Source of the DNA: Mariprofundus sp.
Lineage (GTDB): Bacteria > Pseudomonadota > Zetaproteobacteria > Mariprofundales > Mariprofundaceae
Direction of reading: 5' to 3'
Length of the DNA stretch: 21,019 nt
Assembly (NCBI GenBank): GCA_030951095.1
Contig: JAUZQI010000152.1
Coordinates: 1-21,019, forward strand
Positions 6,085 through 12,709 of this stretch are shown in pieces (position 1 is the first letter of the stretch; every line of letters begins with the position of its first letter). The position numbers and the translations under genes are program-made. The notes under the pieces are model-generated. The model was not told where the DNA came from, ran no database searches, and saw only the letters and a program-made list of their open reading frames with translations.

Positions 6085-7560
6085 TGATGTGAGAAAGCGG
6101 ATACCGCTTTCTTCCGGACGCCGGTATCCGGTCAGCTGGCGGTTCAGTACGTCGAGATCGGCATCGGAGATATCATGTCCGGTCTGTTGTCTGCGGATGA
6201 TATTATTTTTAAGTGTTTCCGGATCGATATCCAGCCAGTAGAAATGTAATAATACATTGCATGCGCTTGCCAGTTCACTTACTTGGTTGCGGCTGTCCGG
6301 ATGCAGAAACGTGGCATCCAGAATAACCGAAAACCCTGCCTTGAGTGCAGTGCGGGCGGCATCGAACATGCCGTTGTATGTATGAATATGCATGTTCCGG
6401 CCATATTGTTCTAGGTCGGGATAATCGGGCGCAATACGTTTGCGTGTGGCATCCGATCGAATGATGACAGCGCGTTGAGGGCCGCAACCAAGCAGGGCCA
6501 AATGACTTTTGCCACTGCCGGACAGGCCGCCAATGGCAAACAGGGCTGGTTTGGCCGGTTTTGCATATATTGTCGCAAGCGCAAAATATTTTTGTACCTC
6601 ATGCCACTGCGGCTGTTGTTGTTCGGTCGGCAATTCGTCTGCGAGAATGCAGGCAACCTTGCCGCGCACGCTAGCCCGGTAAATCAGATACAATGGCAAC
6701 AATGCGAGCCCGGTATAATCTCCGGAATATTCAAGATAGCGTGATAAAAAACGCATACCCAGATCGGGATGCATGTGCGCATCACAATCCATCACCAGAA
6801 AAGCAACATCGTTCATGGTATCAATGATGCGGTAGGCATCGTTGAATTCAATGCAGTCAAACAGGACCGGTTTGTCATCGACCAGCGTGATATTCCTGAA
6901 ATGCAGGTCTCCATGACAATGGCGGATATGCAATTCGGTCTGCCGTTGTTTCAGTACATTTTGTTTTGCTGCCAGTTCGGTATTTATAAACACGGACAGG
7001 GACTGAAGAGTTTTCGGCTCAATAGCAAAACCAGTATGTTCGGAGGCAATATCAAGATTGTCCTGAATATGACTGGCCAGCAGAGATGTATGATCAAAGC
7101 CGGTATCGATGTTGATGTCCGCCTGATCATGGAAACCGGCCACATATTTAGCCAGTTGATCCATCCATTGCGGGTCAAATTCGTCCTGCAGCAGTTTTTG
7201 GTCAAACAGGTCGGATTGCCTGAAGCGTACCATTTTAAGACAATAATCCACGATGTCACCCGGCCCGCTCAGGTTGTAAATATCACCGTTCCGATAGATG
7301 GGTAATACGTCGAGATACAAAGCCGGTGCCAGCCTGCGATTAAGTTTCAGTTCCTGTTCGCAATAATATTTCCGTTTTGCCAATGTGGAGAAATCCATAA
7401 AACCGAAGTTCACCGGTTTTTTGAATTTATAGGCATAATCACCACTTAGAAATACCCACGAGGCATGCGTCTGGATCATTTCAATGTGTTTGGCCGGATG
7501 CGGGTATGTTTCAGGTTGATAGAAAGCCCGGATGTGCGTCGGTGTTTTGGAATAAGCCAT
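6046..7560 (-). CDS. Aminoglycoside-phosphotransferase-like / P-loop kinase two-domain protein
   Basis: This 504-residue protein has two parts. Residues about 30-310 are a protein-kinase-like phosphotransferase, with the catalytic loop in HCHGDLHFRN (Asp218) and the metal-binding Asp235 in LFDCIEFND. Residues about 338-495 are a P-loop kinase resembling gluconate/adenylylsulfate-kinase-type proteins, with Walker A GGLSGSGKS (Lys351), RSDATRKR and ILDATFLHP. This combination (COG2187 plus COG0645 type) is known in many bacteria but its substrate is unknown, so resistance should not be inferred. The start ATG at 7560 has no strong ribosome-binding site. The 3' end overlaps the convergent FGE-fold gene, so the two have no room for a terminator between them. 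Confidence 0.85.
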   Translation of the reverse strand: MAYSKTPTHIRAFYQPETYPHPAKHIEMIQTHASWVFLSGDYAYKFKKPVNFGFMDFSTLAKRKYYCEQELKLNRRLAPALYLDVLPIYRNGDIYNLSGPGDIVDYCLKMVRFRQSDLFDQKLLQDEFDPQWMDQLAKYVAGFHDQADINIDTGFDHTSLLASHIQDNLDIASEHTGFAIEPKTLQSLSVFINTELAAKQNVLKQRQTELHIRHCHGDLHFRNITLVDDKPVLFDCIEFNDAYRIIDTMNDVAFLVMDCDAHMHPDLGMRFLSRYLEYSGDYTGLALLPLYLIYRASVRGKVACILADELPTEQQQPQWHEVQKYFALATIYAKPAKPALFAIGGLSGSGKSHLALLGCGPQRAVIIRSDATRKRIAPDYPDLEQYGRNMHIHTYNGMFDAARTALKAGFSVILDATFLHPDSRNQVSELASACNVLLHFYWLDIDPETLKNNIIRRQQTGHDISDADLDVLNRQLTGYRRPEESGIRFLTSSETFPFSTTGPD

Positions 7561-7591
7561 CAGCTTAAAGGGATGATATTAAATTAAAAAG

Positions 7592-7629
7592 TCTAAACAA
7601 AACAGGCTCCGGGATATGCCAGAGCCTGT
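7592..7629 (-). terminator. Intrinsic terminator of the CBS-domain gene
   Basis: ACAGGCTC (7602-7609) and GAGCCTGT (7622-7629) form a perfect 8-base-pair stem with a 12-base loop. On the minus strand it is followed by TTTGTTTAG and a further T run. It lies 22 bases past the CBS gene stop and upstream of the kinase gene. Confidence 0.7.
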
Positions 7630-7651
7630 GCAGTGCGAGACAGGTTGGGCA

Positions 7652-8101
7652 TCAGCCGTGGTTGATGAACAGGCCCCGGTTGATATCACCAATACTGATC
7701 ACACCGGAAAGTTTTTCACCATCCACTACGGGCAGGCGACGAAGGTTCTTCAATCCCATAAAGGATGCAGCTTTCAGAACCGGCATGTTGGAAGGTACAG
7801 TCATTGGATTCGGAGTCATCACTTCCTTGACCTTCATACACATGACAGATTTGTAGTTTTCTTCCATATCCTCAAAATCGCGTGCTGATTTGGCATCATG
7901 AATATATTCCCCAAAATTAGGGTATAGTGGCAACATGGTATCGCGAATCGTGATAATACCAATCAGTTTTGTGGTATCCTCATCATCAACCACAGGCAGC
8001 GACCCGCAGCGGCGCATAACCATTTTTTGTGTAGCATCATGCAGGGTGTCGCCTGCTTTACAAGTGATGCTGCCATGTGACATTACTTCTGAAACTTTCA
8101 T
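7652..8101 (-). CDS. Two-CBS-domain protein
   Basis: This is a 149-residue protein made of a pair of CBS domains (about residues 1-58 and 88-147). Each opens with the typical V.EVM sequence (MKVSEVMSHGSITCKAGDTL and KVKEVMTPNPMTVPSNMPVL) and contains the core 'GSLPVVD..GIITIRD' and 'RRLPVVDGEKLSGVISIGDI'. Such Bateman modules bind adenine nucleotides and act as energy sensors or partners of other proteins. No catalytic domain is attached. The start at 8101 is chosen because GGGAGGAA (8104-8111) is an excellent ribosome-binding site. A longer in-frame version from 8161 would add 20 unconserved residues and cover that site. It is transcribed away from rpsT. Confidence 0.88.
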   Translation of the reverse strand: MKVSEVMSHGSITCKAGDTLHDATQKMVMRRCGSLPVVDDEDTTKLIGIITIRDTMLPLYPNFGEYIHDAKSARDFEDMEENYKSVMCMKVKEVMTPNPMTVPSNMPVLKAASFMGLKNLRRLPVVDGEKLSGVISIGDINRGLFINHG

Positions 8102-8103
8102 GG

Positions 8104-8111
8104 TTCCTCCC
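8104..8111 (-). promoter_or_regulatory. Ribosome-binding site fixing the CBS protein start
   Basis: GGGAGGAA on the minus strand sits two bases (CC) ahead of the ATG at 8101, with the GGAGG core six bases from the start codon. It rules out the longer reading frame. Confidence 0.7.
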
Positions 8112-8306
8112 GGTACGTCATTCGACAGATTACTGCCGAATTTAGAGGCGTAGCATAGCATGGAATATACTGCTTGTGCAGATGCTTTTTGATTGCCCGT
8201 GAAGATTATACTGATAAATTATTTTTTCGTGTAGCTCATGGGATAGCTAATAAATATACCCGTTCCTTCATGTTGTTGTCAGTTTCCGGGTTAACAGCAA
8301 GAAGAG

Positions 8307-8334
8307 TTGACACTGTTTTGTGAGACGGTATGGT
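8307..8334 (+). promoter_or_regulatory. Candidate sigma-70 promoter of rpsT
   Basis: TTGACA (8307-8312) is a perfect -35 box. With a 16-base spacer, TATGGT (8329-8334) is a 4/6 match to the -10 box. It would give a leader of about 40 bases before the GTG at 8383. Confidence 0.5.
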
Positions 8335-8337
8335 TCC

Positions 8338-8356
8338 GCGCCTCACTATAAGGCGC
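8338..8356 (+). other. Hairpin in the rpsT leader region
   Basis: GCGCCT (8338-8343) and AGGCGC (8351-8356) form a perfect 6-base-pair stem with the loop CACTATA, just ahead of the rpsT ribosome-binding site. If the proposed promoter starts transcription near 8341, the left arm would be partly outside the RNA, so either the hairpin or that promoter may be irrelevant. Confidence 0.35.
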
Positions 8357-8382
8357 AGCAACAGCTGCAAGGAGAACTAAAC

Positions 8383-8646
8383 GTGGCAAATCATGCATCA
8401 GCACTGAAACGTGCTCGTCAGGACGAGAAAAAACGTCTGCAGAATCGCACGCAGAAATCTGCAATGCGTACTGAGATCAAAAAGGTGCTGGCTGCAGTAG
8501 AAGCAGGTGATAAGGGTACAGCTGCCACTGCTTTAAAAGCAGCGACTTCGATGCTCGATCGTGCTGGTCGTAAAAACCAGGTTCATGCACGTCAGGCATC
8601 ACGCAAAGTGTCCCGCCTGAATGCTAAAGTGAAAGCTATTTCCTGA
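8383..8646 (+). CDS. rpsT: 30S ribosomal protein S20
   Basis: This 87-residue basic protein has the S20 pattern: MANHASALKRARQDEKKRLQ, then NR..KSAMRT.IKKV, A.SMLDRAGRKN with HARQASRKVSRLNAKVKAI. S20 is a helical primary binder of 16S rRNA in the 30S subunit. The start is GTG at 8383, seven bases after AAGGAGA (8369-8375). A non-ATG start is a known trait of rpsT in other bacteria (UUG in E. coli), where it supports translational autocontrol. The gene stands alone between divergent CBS and convergent tRNA genes, with its own promoter candidate and terminator. A longer upstream frame from 8320 would cross the leader and is not supported. Confidence 0.97.
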   Translation: MANHASALKRARQDEKKRLQNRTQKSAMRTEIKKVLAAVEAGDKGTAATALKAATSMLDRAGRKNQVHARQASRKVSRLNAKVKAIS

Positions 8647-8668
8647 TCCCGTTCCCTGAATGATAAAG

Positions 8669-8700
8669 CCCGTCTGACCTTTGGTTCGGCGGGTTTTTTT
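8669..8700 (+). terminator. Intrinsic terminator of rpsT
   Basis: CCCGTCTGACC (8669-8679) pairs with GGTTCGGCGGG (8683-8693) across a TTT loop, with two wobbles and one mismatch, and is followed by seven T's. It starts 22 bases after the rpsT stop. Confidence 0.85.
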
Positions 8701-8773
8701 ATGCAATCATTACAATCTGGTCTTGATGGGCTTTGCCGAAATTCGCTATGTTTTGACGGGGTTGAATTGCAGT

Positions 8774-8799
8774 AAAAAGGGGCCGGTTTTGCCGGCCCT
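8774..8799 (-). terminator. Intrinsic terminator of the tRNA-Asn gene
   Basis: On the minus strand GGGCCGG, a five-base loop (CAAAA) and CCGGCCC form a perfect seven-base-pair GC stem followed by a T run (A's at 8774-8778 on the plus strand). It lies just beyond the CCA end of the tRNA. Confidence 0.85.
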
Positions 8800-8804
8800 T
8801 GATA

Positions 8805-8880
8805 TGGCTCCCCGAGCAGGACTCGAACCTGCGACATATGGATTAACAGTCCACCGTTCTACCAACTGAACTATCGGGGA
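8805..8880 (-). tRNA. tRNA-Asn (anticodon GTT)
   Basis: The minus strand folds as a complete 76-base tRNA. The acceptor stem is TCCCCGA / CGGGGAG (with the usual wobble), the D arm contains AGTTCAGTTGGTAGAAC, and the anticodon stem is GTGGA/TCCAT around the loop CTGTTAA with anticodon GTT. The T arm is GCAGG-TTCGAAC-CTGCT (G-T at the inner pair), and CCA is encoded (8805-8807). It is flanked by its own promoter candidate and terminator. No integrase gene or duplicated tRNA 3' end is seen nearby. Confidence 0.96.
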
Positions 8881-8894
8881 ATTTAGGAGCGCGA

Positions 8895-8923
8895 ACCGTA
8901 CGGAGGCATACTATCCCTGTCAA
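8895..8923 (-). promoter_or_regulatory. Candidate promoter of the tRNA-Asn gene
   Basis: On the minus strand a perfect TTGACA (-35, 8923-8918) is followed after 17 bases by TACGGT (-10, 8900-8895) and then a GC-rich stretch (CGCGCTCC) ahead of the tRNA 5' end at 8880. Such a GC-rich start region is typical of stringently controlled stable-RNA promoters. The -10 match is weak. Confidence 0.45.
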
Positions 8924-8980
8924 TATGTCTTGATCCAAAATATGTATTCATGGCATTGCAACAATATCCGGGTGGGAATT

Positions 8981-8998
8981 GCCCCTGTGAACAGGAGC
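8981..8998 (-). terminator. Hairpin at the end of the dgt gene
   Basis: GCTCCTG, the loop TTCA and CAGGGGC (minus strand) form a seven-base-pair stem starting at the last base of the stop codon. No T run follows, so it may be an mRNA-stabilising end rather than an intrinsic terminator. Confidence 0.35.
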
Positions 8999-10173
8999 TA
9001 TGGCCGGGAATGAATGTTAAACAGCCGCTCGTGCTCTTCAAGCGCATAGCGGTCAGTCATGCCGGCGATATAGTCTGCAATAATTCTAGCCAGGCGCTCA
9101 GTGGGTAATGCACCAGAAGTGCTTTTTAATGCTGCAATTTCATGTTGCTTGTTTTTGGGCAACATGGCGGGGTTTTGCATGTATACTTCAAAAATTTCAC
9201 GCAGTACCCGTTCAGCCTTGTTGGCCATGCGAGCAACTCGATAATGACGGTACATATTTTTATACAGGAATTTTTTTAATTCGCCATTCATTTTTCTGGT
9301 TTGATGCGAGAAAGCTACCAGTGGTGTTTTGGCCGCACGCACATTCTCGAAACTATTTATTTTTGACGCTCTGATGCGGCGGCCTGTTTCATCAATCACA
9401 TCAACAATCAGAAAATTAATCATATGACGAACCGTTTCGTTCACTTTCAGGCGTTCGGGAACATTGGGAAAATCTACTTCTACCTGCGCATAAAAACGCT
9501 CGAACAATGCCAGCTGTGTTAAATTATCAATCGACAACATGCCGGCCCGGTAACCATCATCAATATCATGATTATTATAAGCAATTTCATCAGCCAGATT
9601 GCCAATCTGGGCCTCCAGCGAGGGCTGTTCGTGCAGATTGAAACGAGATAAATCCTGATTTGACGGGGTGTCATAAGCGGAGTGGTGTTTGACGATGCCT
9701 TCACGGGTTTCGTAGCTGAGGTTCAGTCCTGTAAATGCAGCATATTTATGCTCCAGTTGCTCGACTATTCGTAACGACTGGCGATTGTGCTCAAAACCGC
9801 CATAGGGTTCCATGACTGCATTGAGTGCATCCTGTCCGGAGTGACCGAACGGTGTGTGGCCCAGATCATGTGCCAGAGCGACTGCTTCAGCCAAATCCTC
9901 GTGCAGTTGCATTGAGCGGCAAATAGATCGGGCGATCTGGGCGACTTCAATGGAGTGGGTCAGGCGGGTGCGGTAGTGATCCCCCTCATGGTTCACAAAT
10001 ACCTGGGTTTTGTATTCCAGTCGACGAAAAGCTGTCGAGTGAATAATGCGATCACGGTCACGCTGGTACGGATTCCTGTGTTCTGATTCAGGTTCATCGT
10101 ACACACGACCCCGGGAGCAGGATGTCCGGCAGGCATAACTGGCCAGCGTTGATTCATAGGCATGTTCAGGCAC
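8998..10173 (-). CDS. dgt: Deoxyguanosinetriphosphate triphosphohydrolase-like protein (dGTPase, HD domain)
   Basis: This 391-residue HD hydrolase carries the dGTPase opening YQRDRDRIIHSTAFRRLEYK then TQVF, the metal ligands in RLTHSIEV (His73) and VALAHDLGHTPFGH (His102/Asp103 and following His), and the later Asp in LADEIAYNNHDIDD. These enzymes split dNTPs to deoxynucleoside and triphosphate and help balance dNTP pools. Length and motifs match the type-2-like group of about 370-400 residues. The start is GTG at 10173 and overlaps the pyrF stop by eight bases, so it is translated with pyrF. This makes it the last gene of the supraoperon. Placing dNTP breakdown behind UMP synthesis keeps it among nucleotide genes. 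Confidence 0.92.
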   Translation of the reverse strand: MPEHAYESTLASYACRTSCSRGRVYDEPESEHRNPYQRDRDRIIHSTAFRRLEYKTQVFVNHEGDHYRTRLTHSIEVAQIARSICRSMQLHEDLAEAVALAHDLGHTPFGHSGQDALNAVMEPYGGFEHNRQSLRIVEQLEHKYAAFTGLNLSYETREGIVKHHSAYDTPSNQDLSRFNLHEQPSLEAQIGNLADEIAYNNHDIDDGYRAGMLSIDNLTQLALFERFYAQVEVDFPNVPERLKVNETVRHMINFLIVDVIDETGRRIRASKINSFENVRAAKTPLVAFSHQTRKMNGELKKFLYKNMYRHYRVARMANKAERVLREIFEVYMQNPAMLPKNKQHEIAALKSTSGALPTERLARIIADYIAGMTDRYALEEHERLFNIHSRP

Positions 10174-10846
10174 GGATCTGGGCTGATTCCATCATGGCGA
10201 GTGCTTCCATGGCTGCACGGCGTGGCTTGGCTGCATGTAGAATCGGACGGCCAACAACCAGATAATCAGAGCCATTTGCAATGGCTGCCGCCGGATCTGC
10301 AACACGTTTTTGATCCTGTACATCCTGATCGCCCCAGCGTATGCCGGGTGTTACGGTCAGGAAATCGGAACCACAGGCCTGTTTGATTGCTGCAGCTTCA
10401 AACACACTGCAAACGACGCCTTTCAGACCAGCATCCCGGGCCATTGTTGCGCGTTGTAATGCAACGGAACGAGCTTGCTCCTTTGGCATCGGGTCGCTGG
10501 TAAGCACGGTCACGGCAATCAATTTCATAGCAGGAAATGAAGCAGCCGCTTTGGCAGCTGCAGCTAACATCTGTTCACCGCCGCCAGCGTGCACATTCAC
10601 CATATCAACGCCCAGATTTCCAGCACTTTCAACGGCTTGTGCTACCGTATTGGGGATGTCATGAAACTTGAGATCGAGAAATACGCGATGTTGCTCGCGG
10701 ATGGCGGATACCAGTGGTGGCCCTTCAGCCACAAACAGGCGCAGGCCAATTTTAAACCAGCCGACTGCATCACCCACACAGTCACGCAAATCAAGTGCGC
10801 TTTTTGCATGATTCACATCCAGCGCTACCATCAGACGGTCTTTCAT
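10166..10846 (-). CDS. pyrF: Orotidine 5'-phosphate decarboxylase
   Basis: This 226-residue TIM-barrel enzyme converts OMP to UMP, the last step of UMP synthesis. The catalytic motif DLKFHDIPNT (about residues 58-67) contains the Asp-Lys-His-Asp set. VALDV at the start, 'GVDMVNVHAGGG', 'TPGIRW' and the phosphate-binding DYLVVGRPIL all match the family. I start at the ATG at 10846, which gives the usual length. The reading frame stays open upstream to 11035, but that part overlaps lapB and looks like shadow coding. The ribosome-binding site AAGGGTG is close to the ATG. The gene begins 13 bases after lapB and runs eight bases into dgt. Confidence 0.95.
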   Translation of the reverse strand: MKDRLMVALDVNHAKSALDLRDCVGDAVGWFKIGLRLFVAEGPPLVSAIREQHRVFLDLKFHDIPNTVAQAVESAGNLGVDMVNVHAGGGEQMLAAAAKAAASFPAMKLIAVTVLTSDPMPKEQARSVALQRATMARDAGLKGVVCSVFEAAAIKQACGSDFLTVTPGIRWGDQDVQDQKRVADPAAAIANGSDYLVVGRPILHAAKPRRAAMEALAMMESAQIRA

Positions 10847-10859
10847 CACCCTTGCCCCA

Positions 10860-11999
10860 TTAAATTTTTTCATCACTTTTCGGATGCAGCGTGCCCCATG
10901 AATGACACTGGGGACACTGCCAGCGCACTTCAACCACCTCGACGCCACATTGTTCGCAGGCATAGTTCTTGGCTGTTTTACGCCATTGGCGTGCAAAGCG
11001 GGTGTGTGCATTTGAATCGTCTCCCAGCACGGCATTCAAACGCAATGTGTCGCGCAGTGAGCGGGGCTCGAATGCCCTTTTATCACACAGTTGTTTTGCC
11101 TCAGCTGTAGTGCGACTGCGGGCCAGATTTTCAATCCAGGCCAGCATTAATTCATCATCATGGCTCTCGACCCATAAATCTCGGAGCAGCGTGTGTCCGT
11201 AAGAATAATAAAAAGAATCATGCTGTAATAACAAAGGGATCACCAATGGAAAATGTTCGCGCGCCTGTTGCCACAGTGTGCGGATACCCGTTGTAGTTGC
11301 ATCAGTATTATTCTCTTGCAAAGCCAGTTCAATTTCGACCATGCGTGCAGGCGCACAGCTTGGATCTAACTCCAGCGCGCTGGCACAATAGGTTCGCGCC
11401 TCTTCCGTATTATTTTGCCGGCAACTCTGAAGCGCCATTTCTGAGAACAGGTAAGCGCGGTGAGAACTGTATGATTCATTGCGGACGCGTTCCAGCCGTG
11501 ACAGCAACTCCTCTGCCGACAGCCATTCATGGCTCTGTTCACGAATCCTCAGACAGGCTTCCAGTGCACCGGCATGATCAGACTGAATATCCAGTGCTTT
11601 CTGGTATTGATTCAGGGCCCGATCCAGCAGACCTCCGGTCTGAAAATCGGTTGCCAGAGCCAGATGGGCCTGTAAATGCATTGATTTTGGCAAGTCGGGT
11701 CGGGCCAGTAGATTCTGGTGAATACGCACGGCCCGGCCGATTTCACCTTTGGATCGGAACATTTCACCCAGCGCCATATACACATCAGCCGCTTCCGAAC
11801 GCAGACGTGCCACCTGCACCATTTCTTTCAGGGCCAGATCGGGTTCATCGGAAAGTAAATAATTGATGCCGCGCAGCAGGGGGGAGATACGTGCATCCTC
11901 TTCCTGCTCCGGCTTGTCTTCTTCCTGAATGGGGCGCAAAACCAGCGCTACCAGTACCACCAGTGCAATGGCGGTAATGGCCAGAAGTATCGTATTCAT
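10860..11999 (-). CDS. lapB: Lipopolysaccharide assembly protein B (TPR + rubredoxin-like)
   Basis: This 379-residue protein has an N-terminal membrane anchor (about residues 3-21), a string of tetratricopeptide repeats (about 60-330, e.g. ALNQYQKALDIQSDHAGALE and EARTYCASALELDPSCAPAR) and a C-terminal rubredoxin-like zinc/iron site, Cys348-x2-Cys351 and Cys362-x2-Cys365. LapB (YciM) is the inner-membrane adaptor that steers FtsH to degrade LpxC and so limits lipid A synthesis. The order of domains and the length match E. coli LapB. Its ATG overlaps the lapA stop by four bases (ATGA). The ihfB-lapA-lapB-pyrF order is the same as in many gammaproteobacteria. Confidence 0.94.
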   Translation of the reverse strand: MNTILLAITAIALVVLVALVLRPIQEEDKPEQEEDARISPLLRGINYLLSDEPDLALKEMVQVARLRSEAADVYMALGEMFRSKGEIGRAVRIHQNLLARPDLPKSMHLQAHLALATDFQTGGLLDRALNQYQKALDIQSDHAGALEACLRIREQSHEWLSAEELLSRLERVRNESYSSHRAYLFSEMALQSCRQNNTEEARTYCASALELDPSCAPARMVEIELALQENNTDATTTGIRTLWQQAREHFPLVIPLLLQHDSFYYSYGHTLLRDLWVESHDDELMLAWIENLARSRTTAEAKQLCDKRAFEPRSLRDTLRLNAVLGDDSNAHTRFARQWRKTAKNYACEQCGVEVVEVRWQCPQCHSWGTLHPKSDEKI

Positions 12000-12319
12000 A
12001 CGTCGTCCTGGAGCGGGATATTCCTCAGATTATCAACTTCCCGTTGCAATCGCTCATGCTCGTTTCTGAGCCATGTAATCTCCTGTTTATGCTTGCGCCG
12101 GGAGAAGCTCAGGGCCAGCACACCACCGGAAAAACCGAGTATAAAAGAAATAAAAACAGGAATATAAATGGGGATATCCGCACTGCTGACACCCAGGAAA
12201 TGAATTCGGACCAGTTGTAGATTGGCCATGGCAAACATGGTGGCAAATGATGTAAGCACAATGACCAGAAGGACATTAATCCAGTTCACCGAGTTCAGCC
12301 CATACATATTTTTTGACAC
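11996..12319 (-). CDS. lapA: Lipopolysaccharide assembly protein A (LapA/DUF1049)
   Basis: This 107-residue inner-membrane protein has two transmembrane helices (about residues 14-34 and 48-68) with the LapA signature ANLQLVRIHFLG between them. A basic, coiled-coil cytoplasmic end follows (SRRKHKQEITWLRNEHERLQ). It partners LapB in LPS synthesis control. The start is GTG at 12319, five bases after the ihfB stop; ATG at 12307 (fifth codon) is a possible alternative. No strong ribosome-binding site is visible, consistent with coupling to ihfB. Its stop overlaps the lapB start. Confidence 0.88.
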   Translation of the reverse strand: MSKNMYGLNSVNWINVLLVIVLTSFATMFAMANLQLVRIHFLGVSSADIPIYIPVFISFILGFSGGVLALSFSRRKHKQEITWLRNEHERLQREVDNLRNIPLQDDV

Positions 12320-12324
12320 CGCAT

Positions 12325-12609
12325 TCAGACTTGGCTATCAACCCTTTCACGCAGATTTTTGCCCGGTTTGAAGTGGGGGACGATTTTTGCAGGGATCATA
12401 ACAGCATCTCCCGTTTTCGGGTTTCTGCCGACCCGGGCATTACGTGCTTTGGTGATAAAACTGCCGAAACCGCGTAGTTCAACATGGTTGCCATCCGCCA
12501 ATGCATCACCAATTACAGACAAAATGGTATTCATGACAATCTCGGCTTCGCGCCGGGTAATTCCCTCTCGTTGTTCTGCAATCATTTCAACCAGTTCGGA
12601 TTTTGTCAT
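12325..12609 (-). CDS. ihfB: Integration host factor subunit beta
   Basis: This 94-residue HU/IHF protein begins MTKSELVEMIAEQREGITRR and contains the DNA-binding beta arm signature GFGSF..K.R.AR.GRNPKTG with the intercalating proline in the arm (MIPAKIVPHFKPGK..R). It is the beta rather than alpha subunit by its start and its place between rpsA and lapA. IHF bends DNA sharply as a heterodimer and helps promoters, recombination and replication. The start at 12609 is fixed by GGAGAG at 12614-12619, four bases upstream. An upstream open frame to 12693 is not part of the protein. Confidence 0.96.
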   Translation of the reverse strand: MTKSELVEMIAEQREGITRREAEIVMNTILSVIGDALADGNHVELRGFGSFITKARNARVGRNPKTGDAVMIPAKIVPHFKPGKNLRERVDSQV

Positions 12610-12638
12610 AACACTCTCCAGCCAGACCAGAGCATAGA

Positions 12639-12654
12639 GCATCAAAGCTGATGC
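12639..12654 (-). other. Hairpin in the rpsA-ihfB spacer
   Basis: GCATCA and TGATGC pair perfectly (six base pairs) around a four-base loop within the 100-base spacer upstream of ihfB. It lacks a T run, so it is more likely an mRNA-processing or stabilising stem than a terminator. Confidence 0.35.
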
Positions 12655-12709
12655 GCAAGCCTCAGTCCAAATAGTCCACCAACCAGAGTTCAACCTTTGC
12701 AGTAAAAAG

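Noticed and set aside
6769..7305. A 178-codon plus-strand frame
   Set aside because: It is the antisense of the phosphotransferase/kinase gene and has no recognisable domain.
6046..7560. Aminoglycoside resistance gene
   Set aside because: The phosphotransferase fold is shared by many kinases. The fusion to a P-loop kinase and the chromosomal setting point to a metabolic role.
8805..8880. tRNA-Asn as an integration site for a genomic island
   Set aside because: No integrase, no partial tRNA duplicate and only housekeeping genes on both sides.
10847..11035. N-terminal extension of pyrF
   Set aside because: These 63 extra codons lie inside lapB in another frame, and the PyrF family begins at the downstream ATG.
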